Source: Morella rubra (taxonomy: Eukaryota > Streptophyta > Magnoliopsida > Fagales > Myricaceae). Taken from it: 64,000 nt of DNA. The notes beneath the pieces were generated by a model. That model saw only the letters and a program-made list of their open reading frames with translations. It searched no databases and was not told the DNA's origin. Of this stretch, positions 1-12,709 are shown piece by piece. Both the position numbers and the translations under genes were made by a program. The stretch covers positions 2,745,127 through 2,809,126 of the forward strand of contig CM025856.1 of assembly GCA_003952965.2 (NCBI GenBank), in the 5' to 3' direction. The stretch's first letter is position 1; each line of letters begins with the position of its first letter.

Positions 1-3000
1 GTCTCAGCGAGACTCTACTCAGAGGTTCGGGGTTCAGACTGTGCACTACACGTCGAGTATAAGGTGTGTTGTCATGGTTTGTTCCAATTTGGGAGCAAGA
101 ATCTCGGAGTAGAACTCTCGTTGTGTTTTATCCAGCCTTGTGTGTCTTATTTTCGATCACCATGGCGTGAGAGTTTTGGGTTATGTTGTCTTTTTGAGCG
201 GTTCTTGAACCTGAGCATTTGTATAACAAGATCTGCGCCTATGTAGTGTTTTTGTAACTTGGGTGCTTGTCTTTCGAAGATACAAAACAAAGCCGGCTGT
301 TAAGTAATACACTTCGGTTATTCTTAGCCCTGGAAGCACTCTGTTTATGCGTCTTTAAGAAGGCAAGTCAATAAATTTTGCGGGTAATGCGTGTTGTGTG
401 GTTTCGTATGTTGGATTTAGAATCACCACAGATTTGGTAATATGGGACCACATAATGAGCTGGTCCATGCAAAGAAGGGATAGACCACGGAGTACTTTTT
501 ATGCTGTTATGGGTTCCGTCCATTTCTTTGTGGGTACATGGTATATGCATTTGGCCTTATGTCTGACCCTATTTTGTGGCGCAATACCGATCAGGCGGAA
601 TAGTTCTTTAGGGATTCTAGTTTAGAGTCTGGTCAATATAATGTCCCCTCGATAACGGGAATAAAACCATGTATATGGAAGAGGCACTCTATGTGGAGTG
701 CATCTTGATTGCGGCATACTGATCGTTTTTTTGCGTCCAAGAAAGCTTAGTTGATAAGTTTGTAGGAGCGCACCGGTAACAGACTGTCGGCGTCCATTCA
801 GGCTTCGTAATATTGATGCTTTTGTTAAGAGGCCGGTACAATGCAGGTCAAGGAGATGTAAGCTCTGGAGTTGACAGCCATTTGCTCAGTCAGTCCCACT
901 TGGGTACCATGAGTATATTTTCACTATTTCGTCTACGGCTGAAGCGCATTCTATGCTAGATTGGAAGATAACTGGCTTAGACGGTTATATGTCACAGATT
1001 CATATAGTCTTACTGGTAGACGATCAACAGTTAGAGTGCGGGGGGAGATTTGTCTTTATTGTCTAGACACTGAAGCTGGCAGTGGACGTAACTTGCGAGG
1101 TTGGTCTGAGAACGTTCGGTCATCTAGGCGTCGACTTGATGATTGAGAGCTCAAGCTTTTGTCTGTATTGATGCTAGCAGACAAAATGTCAGTCTTGTAT
1201 GTCGCGTCCCGGGAAGGATTTATCTTCTCGTGGGGTGTTTTAGGTAGTGGTGTTGTTTTGTTGGTTTGTGTTGTTGTATTGTTGGGGGTTGGTTATGTAT
1301 GGTTTTTTGATTATATTTGTTGGATATTGGATGTGCGATGTTTATTCCGATCTTTTTTGCTTGGTATGAGGTATATTGTTTTTTGGTCCTTGTTGTTGTT
1401 GTGATCTTTTGTTTTGTTTTTGTTTTTGTTTGTTTTTTTTCCTTTTTTCAAAACAATACTACTCACATTGTAGTAACTATTTGAAACCGTTTTTCAAGCC
1501 CATCAATAGAGGTTTCAAAATGTCTTCGCCAGATTTTTTTCCAAAAACAGTTGTGGGCATTTTTTTTTGTCGTTTTATTGTGTTTATTGTTACGCTTTTA
1601 TTTTATATCACAGGGTTGAGTGATGGTAAGTATGAGTCGCGGTTAATAGTTTTTCAGGTACCTGGTTAATCACATGAGATTTGAGTAGCATGTTCGCTGC
1701 CATATGGTCTATCTTACTACGAAAAATTACACTTGGCTGACTTTGGTTTCGTTGTCTGGGTATTTTGGTGTTCTGAGAGGGTATGTGGAACGTCGGTTGG
1801 TTTAGGCCCTTAGATGTGAGTGTGAGAAGCAAAATGCATAATGAGATTCTCATCAGTGACTAGTTCCGAATGTATTGGAACTAGATTGTTTCGTCATTTT
1901 TTTAGCGAGGAACGGTTCTTCTGATTCTGGTGGTATTGCGTTGATTTCCTCCAATGTGAGAAACTGGAAATGTCCAGTGTCCGTTGACTGGGTTCAGTCT
2001 GTCTTGTTTTAGACTCGTGCGCTGGTGGCTGTCCTTTCGCCATCTCACACTTTGATTTTTGATCGGTGTGCTATTATTCATGACAAGATGATCCCAGTGG
2101 TTTCCTGTCATTAATGAGTCCTCTGGTAGTTCTGAATGTTGCTATTCATATTAATCTATTATCTCTCTTTTCTCTGGATGATCTCTCCATTTTTTCTTAC
2201 CACTGGGTCTGCAACTACAGTTGTAGTGGGTGGGGTTGTGGATTAGCGCTATTTGTGTTGTAGGCGCATCTCTAATTGGAGTAAGGAGTTAACTTGCGCG
2301 TATACGCTTGCGCTTTTTTTTGAGCTCCTGCGTCTTTTTGACATATCTAATCATTTCATTAGACATTATAACTATCTTAACCTTTTTATTTTCAGATACT
2401 GCGCAAGTGTTTTGCTCATGTTTGGTGTTTTGTTGTTTTGATGTAAGCTTTTTATAGGACGGATTTGCTTAGTTTGTGCAATCACGTTTATTCAGGGTGT
2501 TCAGTGGATCTAATAATAAGCTAATTCCCGAAGATAAACTGAAGAGTATAGTAGGCTGCCTCTTTGCAACTGTTTCTATATTCTAGAAGTTGTTGTTGTT
2601 GTTACTCGTTTATAGTCTGATTGTGGTAGAGATATAGTATAATTGAGTGTTGGCTATGATGTGAGATATATATATTTGTTAATGTTTATCATCTTCGTAA
2701 TTGTTGAAAGGAAATAGCTTAAATCTATTACAGTTCTTGTACGATATTCTAATTACGTGGTTCTTCTACGAACTGCGGGTTTAGTTGTTTTCTGGCTTTT
2801 GATTTCTGTCGTTTAGTACTAACTTCTTTCAAAGAGTCTCGTCATGTGTTGGAGTTAGGTTCGCGCACCTTGATGAGTACTCTTGGCGTTATCTCGTAGT
2901 TGTTGTGTATTTTGGGTTGAACTTTTTTGAACCTATGGAACGTGATGGCACGCGGAAGACGCGTATTCGCTATTGGGGATTTCCGGGTGACCATTAGATA

Positions 3001-6000
3001 TGGATTGGTATCGATCACGTTGCATACTTGTGTTGAGCGGTGGTAGATGTTGCCTAGATGTTACAGTCTCCTAGCTTTGACGGCCTGTGAATCATTATCT
3101 GCTGTACAGCAGCGGTTCTTGCAGAGAGTTGTCTGCGATGGTTTCACCTGTGACTAATCTCTCTCGTTACAGGAATTATGGTTAATTCAGAGAGATATGT
3201 GTGTTCGACTACTTTGGGAGGCGAGATGTACTATATGTTCGTTTAATGATATCTATTGTTAACTGACCTACCACCCCATCAATCATGGTTAGAAACAGAT
3301 GCATGCAATTATGCTTGGAAATTTGTTATAAATTTAGGGTGTCTGTAGAAAAAGCTCATGTAAAGTCTAACATATGTCATTGAGTTGCATCTTATATTGT
3401 TGTGAGTTATGTTAGTTATCGACAGAATTGTGTACTCTATTTGCAGTTCTGGTAATTCATCTTAGGGTATAGGTTAGATGTGATGTCTTACTATTTGTGG
3501 CGCTTTTAGTTTTTTCAATTATAGGTGCGTTCACTCATTTTGCGCAACTTTCTATCTGGTGTTTTTGGAGGACGTTTGAGACTTTGTTATTCTGTTTTGC
3601 GTGTTAAGGTCGCCTGATTCGTATCTTTTTAGCACTCATCAATTGAGGTCAATTTATTTGTTTTTTTTGAGCTTTTTCTGTTCTTAGTCTTCTAGAGAGT
3701 TAGAGAGAGTTTATTTGAATTGATTTTGGAACTCTGTGCGGGTCACTGTAGTTAGTTCTTGTAGAAATTTTGATTCTCGTTTAGAATTATATCTTTCGTT
3801 TCGTTAGGTTGCCTTCTGGCATCGCGATATGATGTCCAAAATGGGAATAACGCGGGTATTGATATAGAGGGTTGATAGTACGGTATAGGGTAATACTTCG
3901 CCACGTTTTGCTTGTATTGAATGAGGGTTCTGTGATGTAGTAGGTAGGAGTCCGCTTGTATTTAAAAGGATACTTAACCAATTAACAGACAACTAGCAGT
4001 TTGTTAATAATATAGATTTGTGAAGCAGGTGGAATCTGGAGAGGTACGCTGATCTTTAGTGGTTATTGATTCAGTGCTAGATTTGTGATGTGTTCACTTC
4101 AACGTCCTTTCGGGGGTAATCACTTGATAGTATGGAGCCGTCGTGAATCATTCTGTACTATATAATTGGTCACCAATACGTTGAATATTCATATCATTTT
4201 TACTCTTTGCTATAAGATCATGTGTCTGATATATTGATTCATTATACAAACTCGGTGAGAAGCTTTAGTGGCTTCAGTTATTGTGTCATGTCCGGTTATT
4301 CACTATACGGTAATTTTAATAGCATAAATGTGTATCTGTTACGTTAGAAGCGGTATGCTTCCTCGTTTACGTAAGTTGGTCACTATAATGTTCCATAGAC
4401 ACTTGGGGACGTCTGCCAGTGTTGTAATTATCATTCAAACATGAAAGTATATATGTCCATTGTCGATAGACATAGTGTGTTGAGCACAGGACTGTAGCAG
4501 GGTGTCGAGGTGAGTCCATAAAGGGAAGGGACTGTATGGCTTGTAGGTTATATAAAATGGAGTCGATGTGAAGATTTGGGAGGATGTGGTTATCAGAGAA
4601 GGAGACATGTTTTTTACATAATTGGCGCGGTGCAGGGGATGAATGAGCATTTGATCGCAGAGGCTGCTATCATAGGGTTATTAGAGAGGTATTTTCGGTG
4701 TGAGTTTCGGCTGGCATTTGCTTTCTTTGTGTTATGAATACTTTTGAGAGGGTTGAGTTAGGTGGTAGTAGTTTACGTTGTGCTCGATTCACGCGTATGC
4801 TTGGTGGTTATCTCGTTGGAGAAGTTTATTGGTGCTGTGCGAGAGTGGGAGCTCCATCGTGCTAAGATAGATTGGCACCAGCGCCAAATTATGATGGAGT
4901 ATGTGCTATTGCTCTGGATGGGATTAAATAAATCGTAGTGGATCAGATTTTATGGGGGTCGAGCTCCCATGGTTCTTTTTTGTATTATGGAGGTGTTCTT
5001 GGGGGCATAGTTTGTTATTTCATAGGAGTTAATGACATCTGGAAGGAAGATTTCTTTGATTTAGAGAGAGATGTATAGGTTCTTCATAGAGGAAGAAGAG
5101 AAGGATGATCCGATCATTAGTTGAAAATGGGTCAGTTGGTGGCAGATCTGTCACGATGATGGATATACGGTTCCGTGACTTAGGAAAGTAATTCAGGCGT
5201 TTGGGTGGTGAAGCGTGGCATGCTGGAATCTAATTGGATGCAATAATTAGGTGTTATTGGTTGCCCTTTTCTGTAGAATGTTGAGGAGAAACTATAATCT
5301 TATTATTATGAAAAAAAGGGTTGTGAACATTTTGTTTCTGGGTCCTTATACAAGAGTGCTTTAGCGACTTAGTCCGGTTACTTACATTCGATTTTTTCAT
5401 TTGAGATAATATGGAGAATGTGCGGTTTTCCTGATTTTGTAGTGAAATTTGTGGACGATATGTGTAGATTGGCTATTAGAGTAAAGGAATATGTGTGGTT
5501 CTGTTAGAGTTGTTTCATTTCAAGTAGGATTTATTGGTTTCAAATTGTTGCTTATTGCTCAGAGTGACTTGCGACTTCGCATTTATATGTCTGCCATATG
5601 AAATACTGAAATGCTAAAAATGTGGATAATCTAAAATACATTATATTATAAGACTGGGATAATGGCAGGTGCTACATGAGAGCAATACAGACTAGAATTA
5701 AGAGTGCCAAATGCAGTGGTACTGTCAGAGGATTCAGGCACAATTAACCTGTGTAGTTGAATGTTGTGCGTTAGGATGCGGTTTTATTTTATGGAGGTGC
5801 AGTTTGGATCTGTTGTTGCAGGTTCATGTGTTTATTTCATTGTGCAGGTCCCCCGTTTTTCTTTCTCGACGCATCCTGGCTTGAGTTTATATATTATTAT
5901 TTTTTACTAATAATTTTATTTACACATTTCTTTCTATCCTCTAATTCTGTTTTATTGCTTGATGCGTTGACTGTAGTTCAGTTCACAAAGTGCGTGTATT

Positions 6001-6450
6001 TTGGTGTTAATTTAAAAATCTCCATTAGTGTTATTTTAATTTATGGGAATTCAATATTTTAATGTTCATATCGATTGAATATCACTTTACTTGAGTCTGC
6101 AAAGCATTTAACCTATCGGAGTTAGTCTGATCTAGTTCACATTCAGATTGATGAAACTTTCTGTAAGCTTGGTTTAATGATTCGGCCAAGGATTTGAGTA
6201 TGGTCAAGAAGAATAAACAGTCAAATTTTAAGAAGTGCGAGATTTAGAGTTGGAGTTTGTTATAATTAATATAAAGAAATTAGAAAGGAGCTCATTGGTA
6301 TTCTGCAATTTCTAAAACGAGGATGCAAGGGGTAGGTGTATTGCGTTAGTGAATCTCTCCCTTACATGATAATTCAATTGGGTTGAGAATCTTTTTATAC
6401 AACAGCAATTTATTTAATTTTTTCGAATGGAGAGATTTTTCTTTTAGTAC
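1..6450 (-). repeat. Noisy inverted copy of 6455-10590 (probable assembly artefact)
   Basis: Read on the plus strand, this stretch follows the minus strand of 6455-10590 in order. Anchors: about 75-95 matches about 10510; 865-1010 matches about 9905-10010; 3828-4050 matches about 8200-8345; 4385-4690 matches about 7790-7990; 5218-5330 matches about 7395-7540; 5590-5720 matches about 7140-7257; 6146-6260 matches about 6640-6760. The left arm is about 1.5 times longer because short insertions are scattered through it, many of them T or G. Coding content is destroyed and base composition is skewed (C-poor, G/T-rich, strongest at about 1200-5500). I infer an uncorrected long-read sequence that folded back. 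No gene is supported here. Confidence 0.85.
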
Positions 6451-6466
6451 CTAGTTACTAAGAAGA
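6440..6466. other. Palindromic turning point of the fold-back
   Basis: The two arms meet with no spacer. The bases around 6445-6460 (AGTACCTAGTTACT and its flanks) are nearly their own reverse complement, and the match continues outward on both sides. A spacerless centre is what a missed hairpin adapter or a strand-switch chimera leaves. Natural inverted duplications usually keep a loop. Confidence 0.75.
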
Positions 6467-8934
6467 AAAAGCTCTCAACTCGAGGAAATGGAGTAAGATG
6501 AGTTGCTACCTAGATTGTAACAATAACATGCAAGGGAAGATTCCTGCGCAACGGTCGCCCCTTATCGGGTTTTAGCTTAGGCACTCCACATCCCCTCTCG
6601 CTTTCTGCTTTTTCTTTGGTCAGCTTATAAGTATGGTCAAGTAACTTCTAACTTCTCGTTTTTTCTTAATTTTTTCTGTTTTTTTTTTCTTCTCTGGACA
6701 ACTCAAATCCTTTCGAATCATTAATTTAAGTTGCTTAAGCTTACTAAAAGTTTCATAATCTCCAATATCTGTGGGAAAGATACAACCTACACCAAGTCCT
6801 TGCAGCCTAAGGAATTTGCTTGCAGATAACAAAGGTATCCACGTCATGCATTATAATTTATCAAAACCCAATTAAATTGATTCTATTGCATTGACTGTCT
6901 TTTGATTGCCATCCTAAATTGTATGCTTATGCAGATAAAGCCATAAGACCTTAATATTCATCTGGTCGTGGACCTGCAGATACCGAGGTTATGCTGGGTA
7001 GGAATCAATCATGATTTTGATATTAAAATCCTATTGAATTTTTAATACAAATATGAACAACTTTGCTGACCAGAAGAAAGATAGAGAGAAGTATAAAATT
7101 TTGGGTAGCACCATATCCACAAGTTGCTGTCCCTGCGTCCCTGGTTTGGCACTTATTCTTAGTGTTTTGCTCTCATGTGCACCATATCAGTTTTTTAATG
7201 TATTTTTATATCAGTTTTTTAGCATTTCAGTATTTCAATTGGCAGATATAAGGGAGAATATTGGGCCAACATTTGGAATATCCTATTGAATTTGAACACT
7301 CTACAGACATATTCCTTTCTCAATAGCAATCATACACATACCATCAATCAAAAATCAGAATTCTCCATTTCTCAAGAATGAGAAGAAAGTGTAGCTTTTG
7401 AAGAAGAAAAATGTCACACCCTTTTTTTCATATGTTATTTCTCTCCACTTTCTTCAGGGCAACAATATTTTGCTCCAGATTCAGCTTCCACGCTTCACCA
7501 AGCTGAATTTCTGTTTTCTAGTCAGACAGTGTTGCAGTCTCCCAGGACCTTTTCCTTGTCATCTTTCTCTTCTTCTTTAGAAGCCTTCTTCTTTTATCAG
7601 ATTTCTTTAGTTATTAATCCTAGAAATTTTCAATGAGCCTGGACTGACCCATAATCTGATCCTACTCGATTTTTCAACTGAGACTTCTCTTAATGGGGCA
7701 CATTAGCACCGGTTGCAAGATAAACTTTAGTAGATGCCAATGATACCTATAACCATTAAAGTATTCAAAAAATGGAACAAATTCTCCAATACATGATAGC
7801 AGTGGGACAAGCTCTTCATAGAGGAATGAAACATGTCTCTTCTCTGATTTCACTGACTTCTTGTTATTACCTACAGGCTACAGCTTCCTTTGGGAATTAC
7901 CCGAAGTCCCTCTTGTGCCAACATGTCTATGAATCATATAACTTCTGTTTTCTACTGGCAGCTCCCCCAAGTGATATGGACATTATTGTACCATTCACTA
8001 AAGGGACAAGTTCAAGAAGATACTGCTTTTAAATTGTTGTGAAGGACAGATCTGCAAAACGTGGTTGTTTTGAATCATCAGAAATGTCCTTGCAGGTAAA
8101 AGATAGTATCAATAGGACCATTATTGTCAATGATCAGATTGTGAGTATTTGGGAGTTGGGAACCATCCAAAGACCCCTATAACCCTAGAAGTAGACCTCT
8201 AGATTCCCCTCTCACAATTTTTAGAAATGCTAGTTGTTGTTTTTGGTTAAAGGGTCTCCTTCTATCATCACAAGGCCCTCTTAAAGCAAAGGGCCAGATA
8301 CCTATACGATAACTTACTTAAATCGGTTATCCTCCCATTTGGACATCATTGGCTCCCAAAGGATAGAGAAGTTATTCTGATATTTTCAAAGAATAAAGCA
8401 GCCAGACAGGTCCAAATATATCATTAAACTTTTAATCTGAGATTTGCAGAAAAGCTAAAAACATATGATCATTAGGCTAAAGAAGTCGGGCACCTAAAGC
8501 AAAACAATACATTGTCCAAAGGTGGAAAGTGACGCAATTTTGAAAAAGCAAATGGGTGAATCAGACTGATTTGAGCCCTCTGGCCTCTACTCCCTATGAT
8601 TGCACTCAATTGTTAGCTTACATGAGCTTTTTCTACGCCCCAATTTCAATTCCAAGCGATATTGCATGCATCTGTTTATGATGGGGGGTAGTAGTACAAG
8701 AGATATCATACGTAATAATAGCTTCACTCGCCTCCAAGTGGAAATAATTTGTCCAAATTTGTAAGGATCAAGGGAACATGCAAATTGCAGACTGCTTACA
8801 GCATACGGAAGTGAGATGTAACATCTGGCACTATCTACCGCCCAAGTTGCACGTGTCGTCTATTCTACGGTCCCCGAATCCAAAGCTAGCGCTTGGTAGT
8901 CCAATGGTCAAAAAAGTTCAACAAGAAACAACTC

Positions 8935-9000
8935 GTACGCAGGACATAAGGTGGGAGAGTTTTGAAGTTGTACGCAGGACATAAGGTGGGAGAGTTTTGA
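8935..9000. repeat. 35-bp tandem duplication
   Basis: The unit beginning GTACGCAGGACATAAGGTGG occurs at 8935-8969 and again, almost complete, at 8970-9000. No function is apparent. Confidence 0.9.
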
Positions 9001-10529
9001 GTAAGCTGTTTAGTTTCTTTAACTTGAAGATTATATATATATATAGCCAACATCTTATCTTTCCTCTCAAGCTAAGAACAACTCTGATGAAGTGAAGGGC
9101 TTATCTCTTTAGTTTATCTTGGGAGTAGCTTTTATTGACTGAAACCTGAACTGTTTGAAATAAGCAAAGTACTTAGAGTAAATCAACACAACCAACCTGC
9201 CACTGGCGTTGATAAAGGTGATGTTAATGATGATTAGATGCAAAAGAGGGCTAAAGGCAAGTGATAGCCGGTTAATTTATCAATTAGGTGTGTGGTGGGG
9301 TGGGGAATGGAGATTCTCATTGGGTTGTTTATGAATCAGACAAGGACTTGTGACAGGTTGGTCTGTGATATGCACAATCATCAAAGAGTGATGGAAGCCC
9401 ACAGGAGGCAAAAAGGGACAGCAGGTGGGGCATTCCAGTTTTATGGGGAGAGAAAGTCTGCAAGAAAATCTTTCAATAATAGAGTCACTATGCCTAGCTT
9501 TTGGTTTCACAATATAGGGTTCCTAACCAGACGTTCACATCCCCCGGAAATCCATCCTAGACAAGAAAGCTCAGCCAAGTTTTTTCGTGTGAGATAGAAT
9601 GCTACAATCTCATGTCAGATACGCCTAAAACTCTTATTAACCGCATTTACATCAACTTGTATAAATAACTCCTAACAATGTTGGAAAATCTGGCGAAGAC
9701 ATTTGAACCTCTATGATGGCTGAAACGTTCAAATAGTACTACAAGTGAGTAGATTGTTTGATTGGGCTCAAACTGGACATTTTGCAGCGAGAGTTGCTTA
9801 TATAGTCACGCTTAGGGAGAGTTGCTACCCTGATTGCTCCCTCCCTTTCATGAACTTAAAAAATAATAATTGTTTGAGTTCGTGAAGGGTTTGTGTGACA
9901 TATACGTTTAGGCCAGTTATCTTCCATATCTAGCATGGATCTGCTCCGTGGAGAAAATCTAATGGTACCAAGTGGGATACGGCAATGGTGCTGTCAACTC
10001 AGAGCTAACTGTCTTGATGCATGTCCGGCTTACAGCATATTATGAACTGAATGGGACCCGACAGTTCTGGTAGGTCCCATTCAAGAGAGCTTCTGTACAA
10101 AAGATCAGAGCAATCAGATGACCATAAGCATCTCCATTCTGTTTTATTGTTGAGGACATTTTGGTTACTGATCAGATTGATGTCTATTGGCCAAATAGGG
10201 CTGGTGATATTGTACCAGATGGGGACCCTAAAGAGTGGTGGTTCTATCCCTTTTTCATGTGACGAGCTCATATGTTTGTCCCAAGTACTCAAAGGTCTAA
10301 TCCAACTCGAACAAAAGAATTCCAGAAATTATGACTGCCTCTTAAGAGTGATAAGGGCTCAGGGTAGAAGAAGTGTTTTTGAGGGCTTGTTTGTACTTAA
10401 GAACACCAAGTCATGGGCAGTGTAACAAGCCTCAGGTCAAGAAAAGGACATGGTGAAGAGACACCAAGCTGGAAAGAACCGGGTTTATCGGATCCTGTCC
10501 ATTGGACAAACCATGACAAACTTACTTGG

Positions 10530-10536
10530 TGTGTGC

Positions 10537-10583
<47 letters not shown>
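10530..10583. repeat. Compound microsatellite (GT)n(GA)n
   Basis: A GT run (10530-10559, with one GC interruption) passes directly into a GA run (10559-10583). Open frames across it are low-complexity Thr-His or Arg-Glu repeats and are not genes. Confidence 0.97.
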
Positions 10584-10589
<6 letters not shown>

Positions 10590-10926
10590 CCAAAGCTTTC
10601 TCGTTGTTTACTTTTAAATATTAAATGGCAACACAATCTCAGTTGTTTGCTTTGAAGGTAAAGGATCAATGAAAAGCAGAACGACACTCACAAACAAAGA
10701 GAAACCAACAGAAAAATATGAAAGGAAGTTCTTTAGTTCTTGTGGTACGTCTAAAATTGGTCCGTCCCCTCTCTTCCATTCTTTAGAACTTGCTTTTGCT
10801 TTTCGCTCCCCCTCATAAATTAAAGAAAGAGAAAGATGCTTCAGTTGGAAATGAGATTGATATTATAGAAACAAATGTTCATTAAGAAAAATATAAATAA
10901 ACATACACGTACTAAGTGTCCTAAAC

Positions 10927-12588
10927 CTAAGCCCCAACCCTCTGATAATGATGAAGCAGCCTATTGGCTTCCCTAAGGCCACTGAAGTAAGCTCCATGAG
11001 TTGTAGAATAGTGGGTTCTGTGTGTTGCCTCTCCTGCGAACAGAATTTGAAGTGGAGGAGAAGCAACGGGCACAGAACTGGTAAGCTTTGGCAATGGCTC
11101 CGCCATTGTGTCCAAATCATCCCCACTTGACCCAACCGCCACATAACTGTAGGACCCCAAAAATAAAGGATCCGTCCCCCATTGGCTCTTCAATATCTTC
11201 GTGACTTTTACTTTACTTCCGTGGGACTTTTCCACAGAGTTTACATTCCCATTGCATAATTCATGGGAGTTGGAGTTCACTTGCTTGTGGGGTTGTCGTA
11301 GAAAGATGGAGATTGTTGTTGAAACCGCAGTAATGATCTGATCATCTTCAAGTAATTCAAGCTCTAATGCTTCTTTTCCTGCAAACCAAGATAGAAGGAC
11401 AGTCGAATTGCTATAAATTGGGCACAAAGTAGCTGTCCTCCTCATCCACCACGGGATTTTCTTGTGCCTGAATTCTGAGTCCGGTCGATGGAAAACCATT
11501 TGGAGAGACGGAAACTTGTTGGAATCATTGTCTTTCACTTGCATAAACAACTTGTTGACAACACCATACCCGAGCCTTAGTATCGCCTCAGACTTAAATG
11601 AAGGCAGGGGAGGATTGAACATACCTGAATCTTCACGAATCCCGGCTTTAAGAACTCCCAATGAAACCGTGACAATAACATGATCGGCCAACATATTCGA
11701 CCCATCACTGAAATGTAGCTTCACAGGCCTAGTAGCATGACCATTTACCACGTTCGATGGTTCGTGACCTTCAGGCTGCCATTCAATTCTTGTGACCTTT
11801 CGGCCTAATTGGACTAAACCCGGGGGTAGAACAGAAGCTAGTGATTCGATTATGCTCGAGTAGCCTTTAGCAATGGTGATTTCTTCACCAGGAAACATGC
11901 GGTATTCGCTTTCTGCAGAATAATCTAAAGTCGAAAGATCACCAGCGGATGTGTAAGTCCTCTGGGTATTTTCATGCATTGCAAAGACTGCTTCTTCAAG
12001 CAACATTCTGCTCCAGTTACCATACTCTTTGAACTCTTCCTGTTCTCTCTTTGAAACCCAATAAGCATCGAGGCCTTGACGTAGAAAAGAGCCAACGCTC
12101 AGTTTTTGTTGACTACCATTGCTCGTAGAAATCTTGAGAGCCTTGGCTGCAAGCCTAGAGTAATCAATTTTTTCCTCACTGTCTTCAACTTGCTTCCCTT
12201 GAGCAGAATCCATCAGATTCTTGAAGAGGGTCGTCACAGGCTCGACAATAGATGGATTTAGCTCATACCCGCCTTCAGCGACGGTGGTGGGCTCGTCAGA
12301 GCACGCATCCATGCACTCCCATGGCTGCTCAGACTCCAGTGCATGGATTTCTTGAGCAATTTGGTGAACTGGGCTGCCTCCAATTCCATGGATCCAAGTT
12401 GCACCCATCTCAATCAGGTCGCCACCGAACTCATAAGTGTTGATTCTGCCACCAATTCTTGTCCCACCTTCCACAACACAGAGCTCAAACAACTCTTTGG
12501 ACCCAGTGGCAGTATAGAGCTTGTTGGCTGCCGTAAGGCCAGCCATTCCTGCTCCAATTATCACAATTCTTGGCTTCTTAATTACCAT
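10927..12588 (-). CDS. PAO5: Polyamine oxidase, PAO5 type, intronless
   Basis: This encodes a 553-residue FAD-dependent amine oxidase. The family oxidises spermine or thermospermine; the Arabidopsis PAO5 clade is a cytosolic thermospermine/spermine oxidase that back-converts toward spermidine. Seen in the sequence: the Rossmann dinucleotide-binding motif GAGMAG at residues 12-17, E40 before the RIGGRI segment (44-49), the GATWIHG substrate-side segment at 62-68, and the C-terminal FAD-contact block containing FAGEATHRTHYSTTHGAY. One uninterrupted frame covers the whole protein, which matches the intronless structure known for the PAO5 clade. I chose the ATG at 12588, which opens with MVIKKPRIVIIG. 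The same frame runs upstream to 12690, but only from a GTG, and a TATA box at 12701-12707 makes that stretch 5' UTR. The product is full length for the family, with no defect seen. The exact polyamine preference cannot be read from sequence. Confidence 0.93.
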   Translation of the reverse strand: MVIKKPRIVIIGAGMAGLTAANKLYTATGSKELFELCVVEGGTRIGGRINTYEFGGDLIEMGATWIHGIGGSPVHQIAQEIHALESEQPWECMDACSDEPTTVAEGGYELNPSIVEPVTTLFKNLMDSAQGKQVEDSEEKIDYSRLAAKALKISTSNGSQQKLSVGSFLRQGLDAYWVSKREQEEFKEYGNWSRMLLEEAVFAMHENTQRTYTSAGDLSTLDYSAESEYRMFPGEEITIAKGYSSIIESLASVLPPGLVQLGRKVTRIEWQPEGHEPSNVVNGHATRPVKLHFSDGSNMLADHVIVTVSLGVLKAGIREDSGMFNPPLPSFKSEAILRLGYGVVNKLFMQVKDNDSNKFPSLQMVFHRPDSEFRHKKIPWWMRRTATLCPIYSNSTVLLSWFAGKEALELELLEDDQIITAVSTTISIFLRQPHKQVNSNSHELCNGNVNSVEKSHGSKVKVTKILKSQWGTDPLFLGSYSYVAVGSSGDDLDTMAEPLPKLTSSVPVASPPLQILFAGEATHRTHYSTTHGAYFSGLREANRLLHHYQRVGA

Positions 12589-12700
12589 TGTAGCTTGCCT
12601 AAGAACTTCGCTAGCACAAAAGCAAAGCAAAGAGAATGATGGCAGAAGAGATAGACAAACTGTGAGGTGAGATTTAGTTACTGGAGTCACTGACTGAGAA

Positions 12701-12707
12701 ATTTATA
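12701..12707 (-). promoter_or_regulatory. TATA box of the polyamine oxidase gene
   Basis: Minus-strand TATAAAT lies about 113 nt upstream of the ATG at 12588. Transcription starting about 30 nt downstream would give a 5' UTR of roughly 80 nt, which supports the shorter protein start. Confidence 0.55.
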
Positions 12708-12709
12708 AG

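Larger units (their letters stand above)
6455..10590. other. Intergenic DNA; template arm of the fold-back
   Basis: This is ordinary AT-rich plant intergenic sequence. I see no convincing coding exon on either strand. A minus-strand stretch at 6620-6847 has leucine spacing vaguely like a leucine-rich repeat, but not enough to call a gene fragment. A 35-bp unit is tandemly duplicated at 8935-9000. Confidence 0.5.

Noticed and set aside
64..6062. Several open frames of 60-97 codons in the first 6 kb
   Set aside because: They lie in the noisy fold-back copy, have low-complexity or random composition, and their counterparts in the clean arm are not coding.
6620..6847. Possible leucine-rich-repeat remnant on the minus strand
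   Set aside because: Leucine spacing is suggestive only; no NB-ARC or neighbouring repeats were found and the rest of the frame is lysine-rich low complexity.
10397..10687. Frames over the GT/GA microsatellite
   Set aside because: They are produced by the repeat (Thr-His, Arg-Glu runs) and have no family resemblance.
12589..12690. Upstream extension of the polyamine oxidase (34 residues, hydrophobic)
   Set aside because: It begins with GTG rather than ATG and starts only just downstream of the TATA box. The ATG at 12588 gives the normal family N-terminus. The hydrophobic stretch is probably 5' UTR read through.
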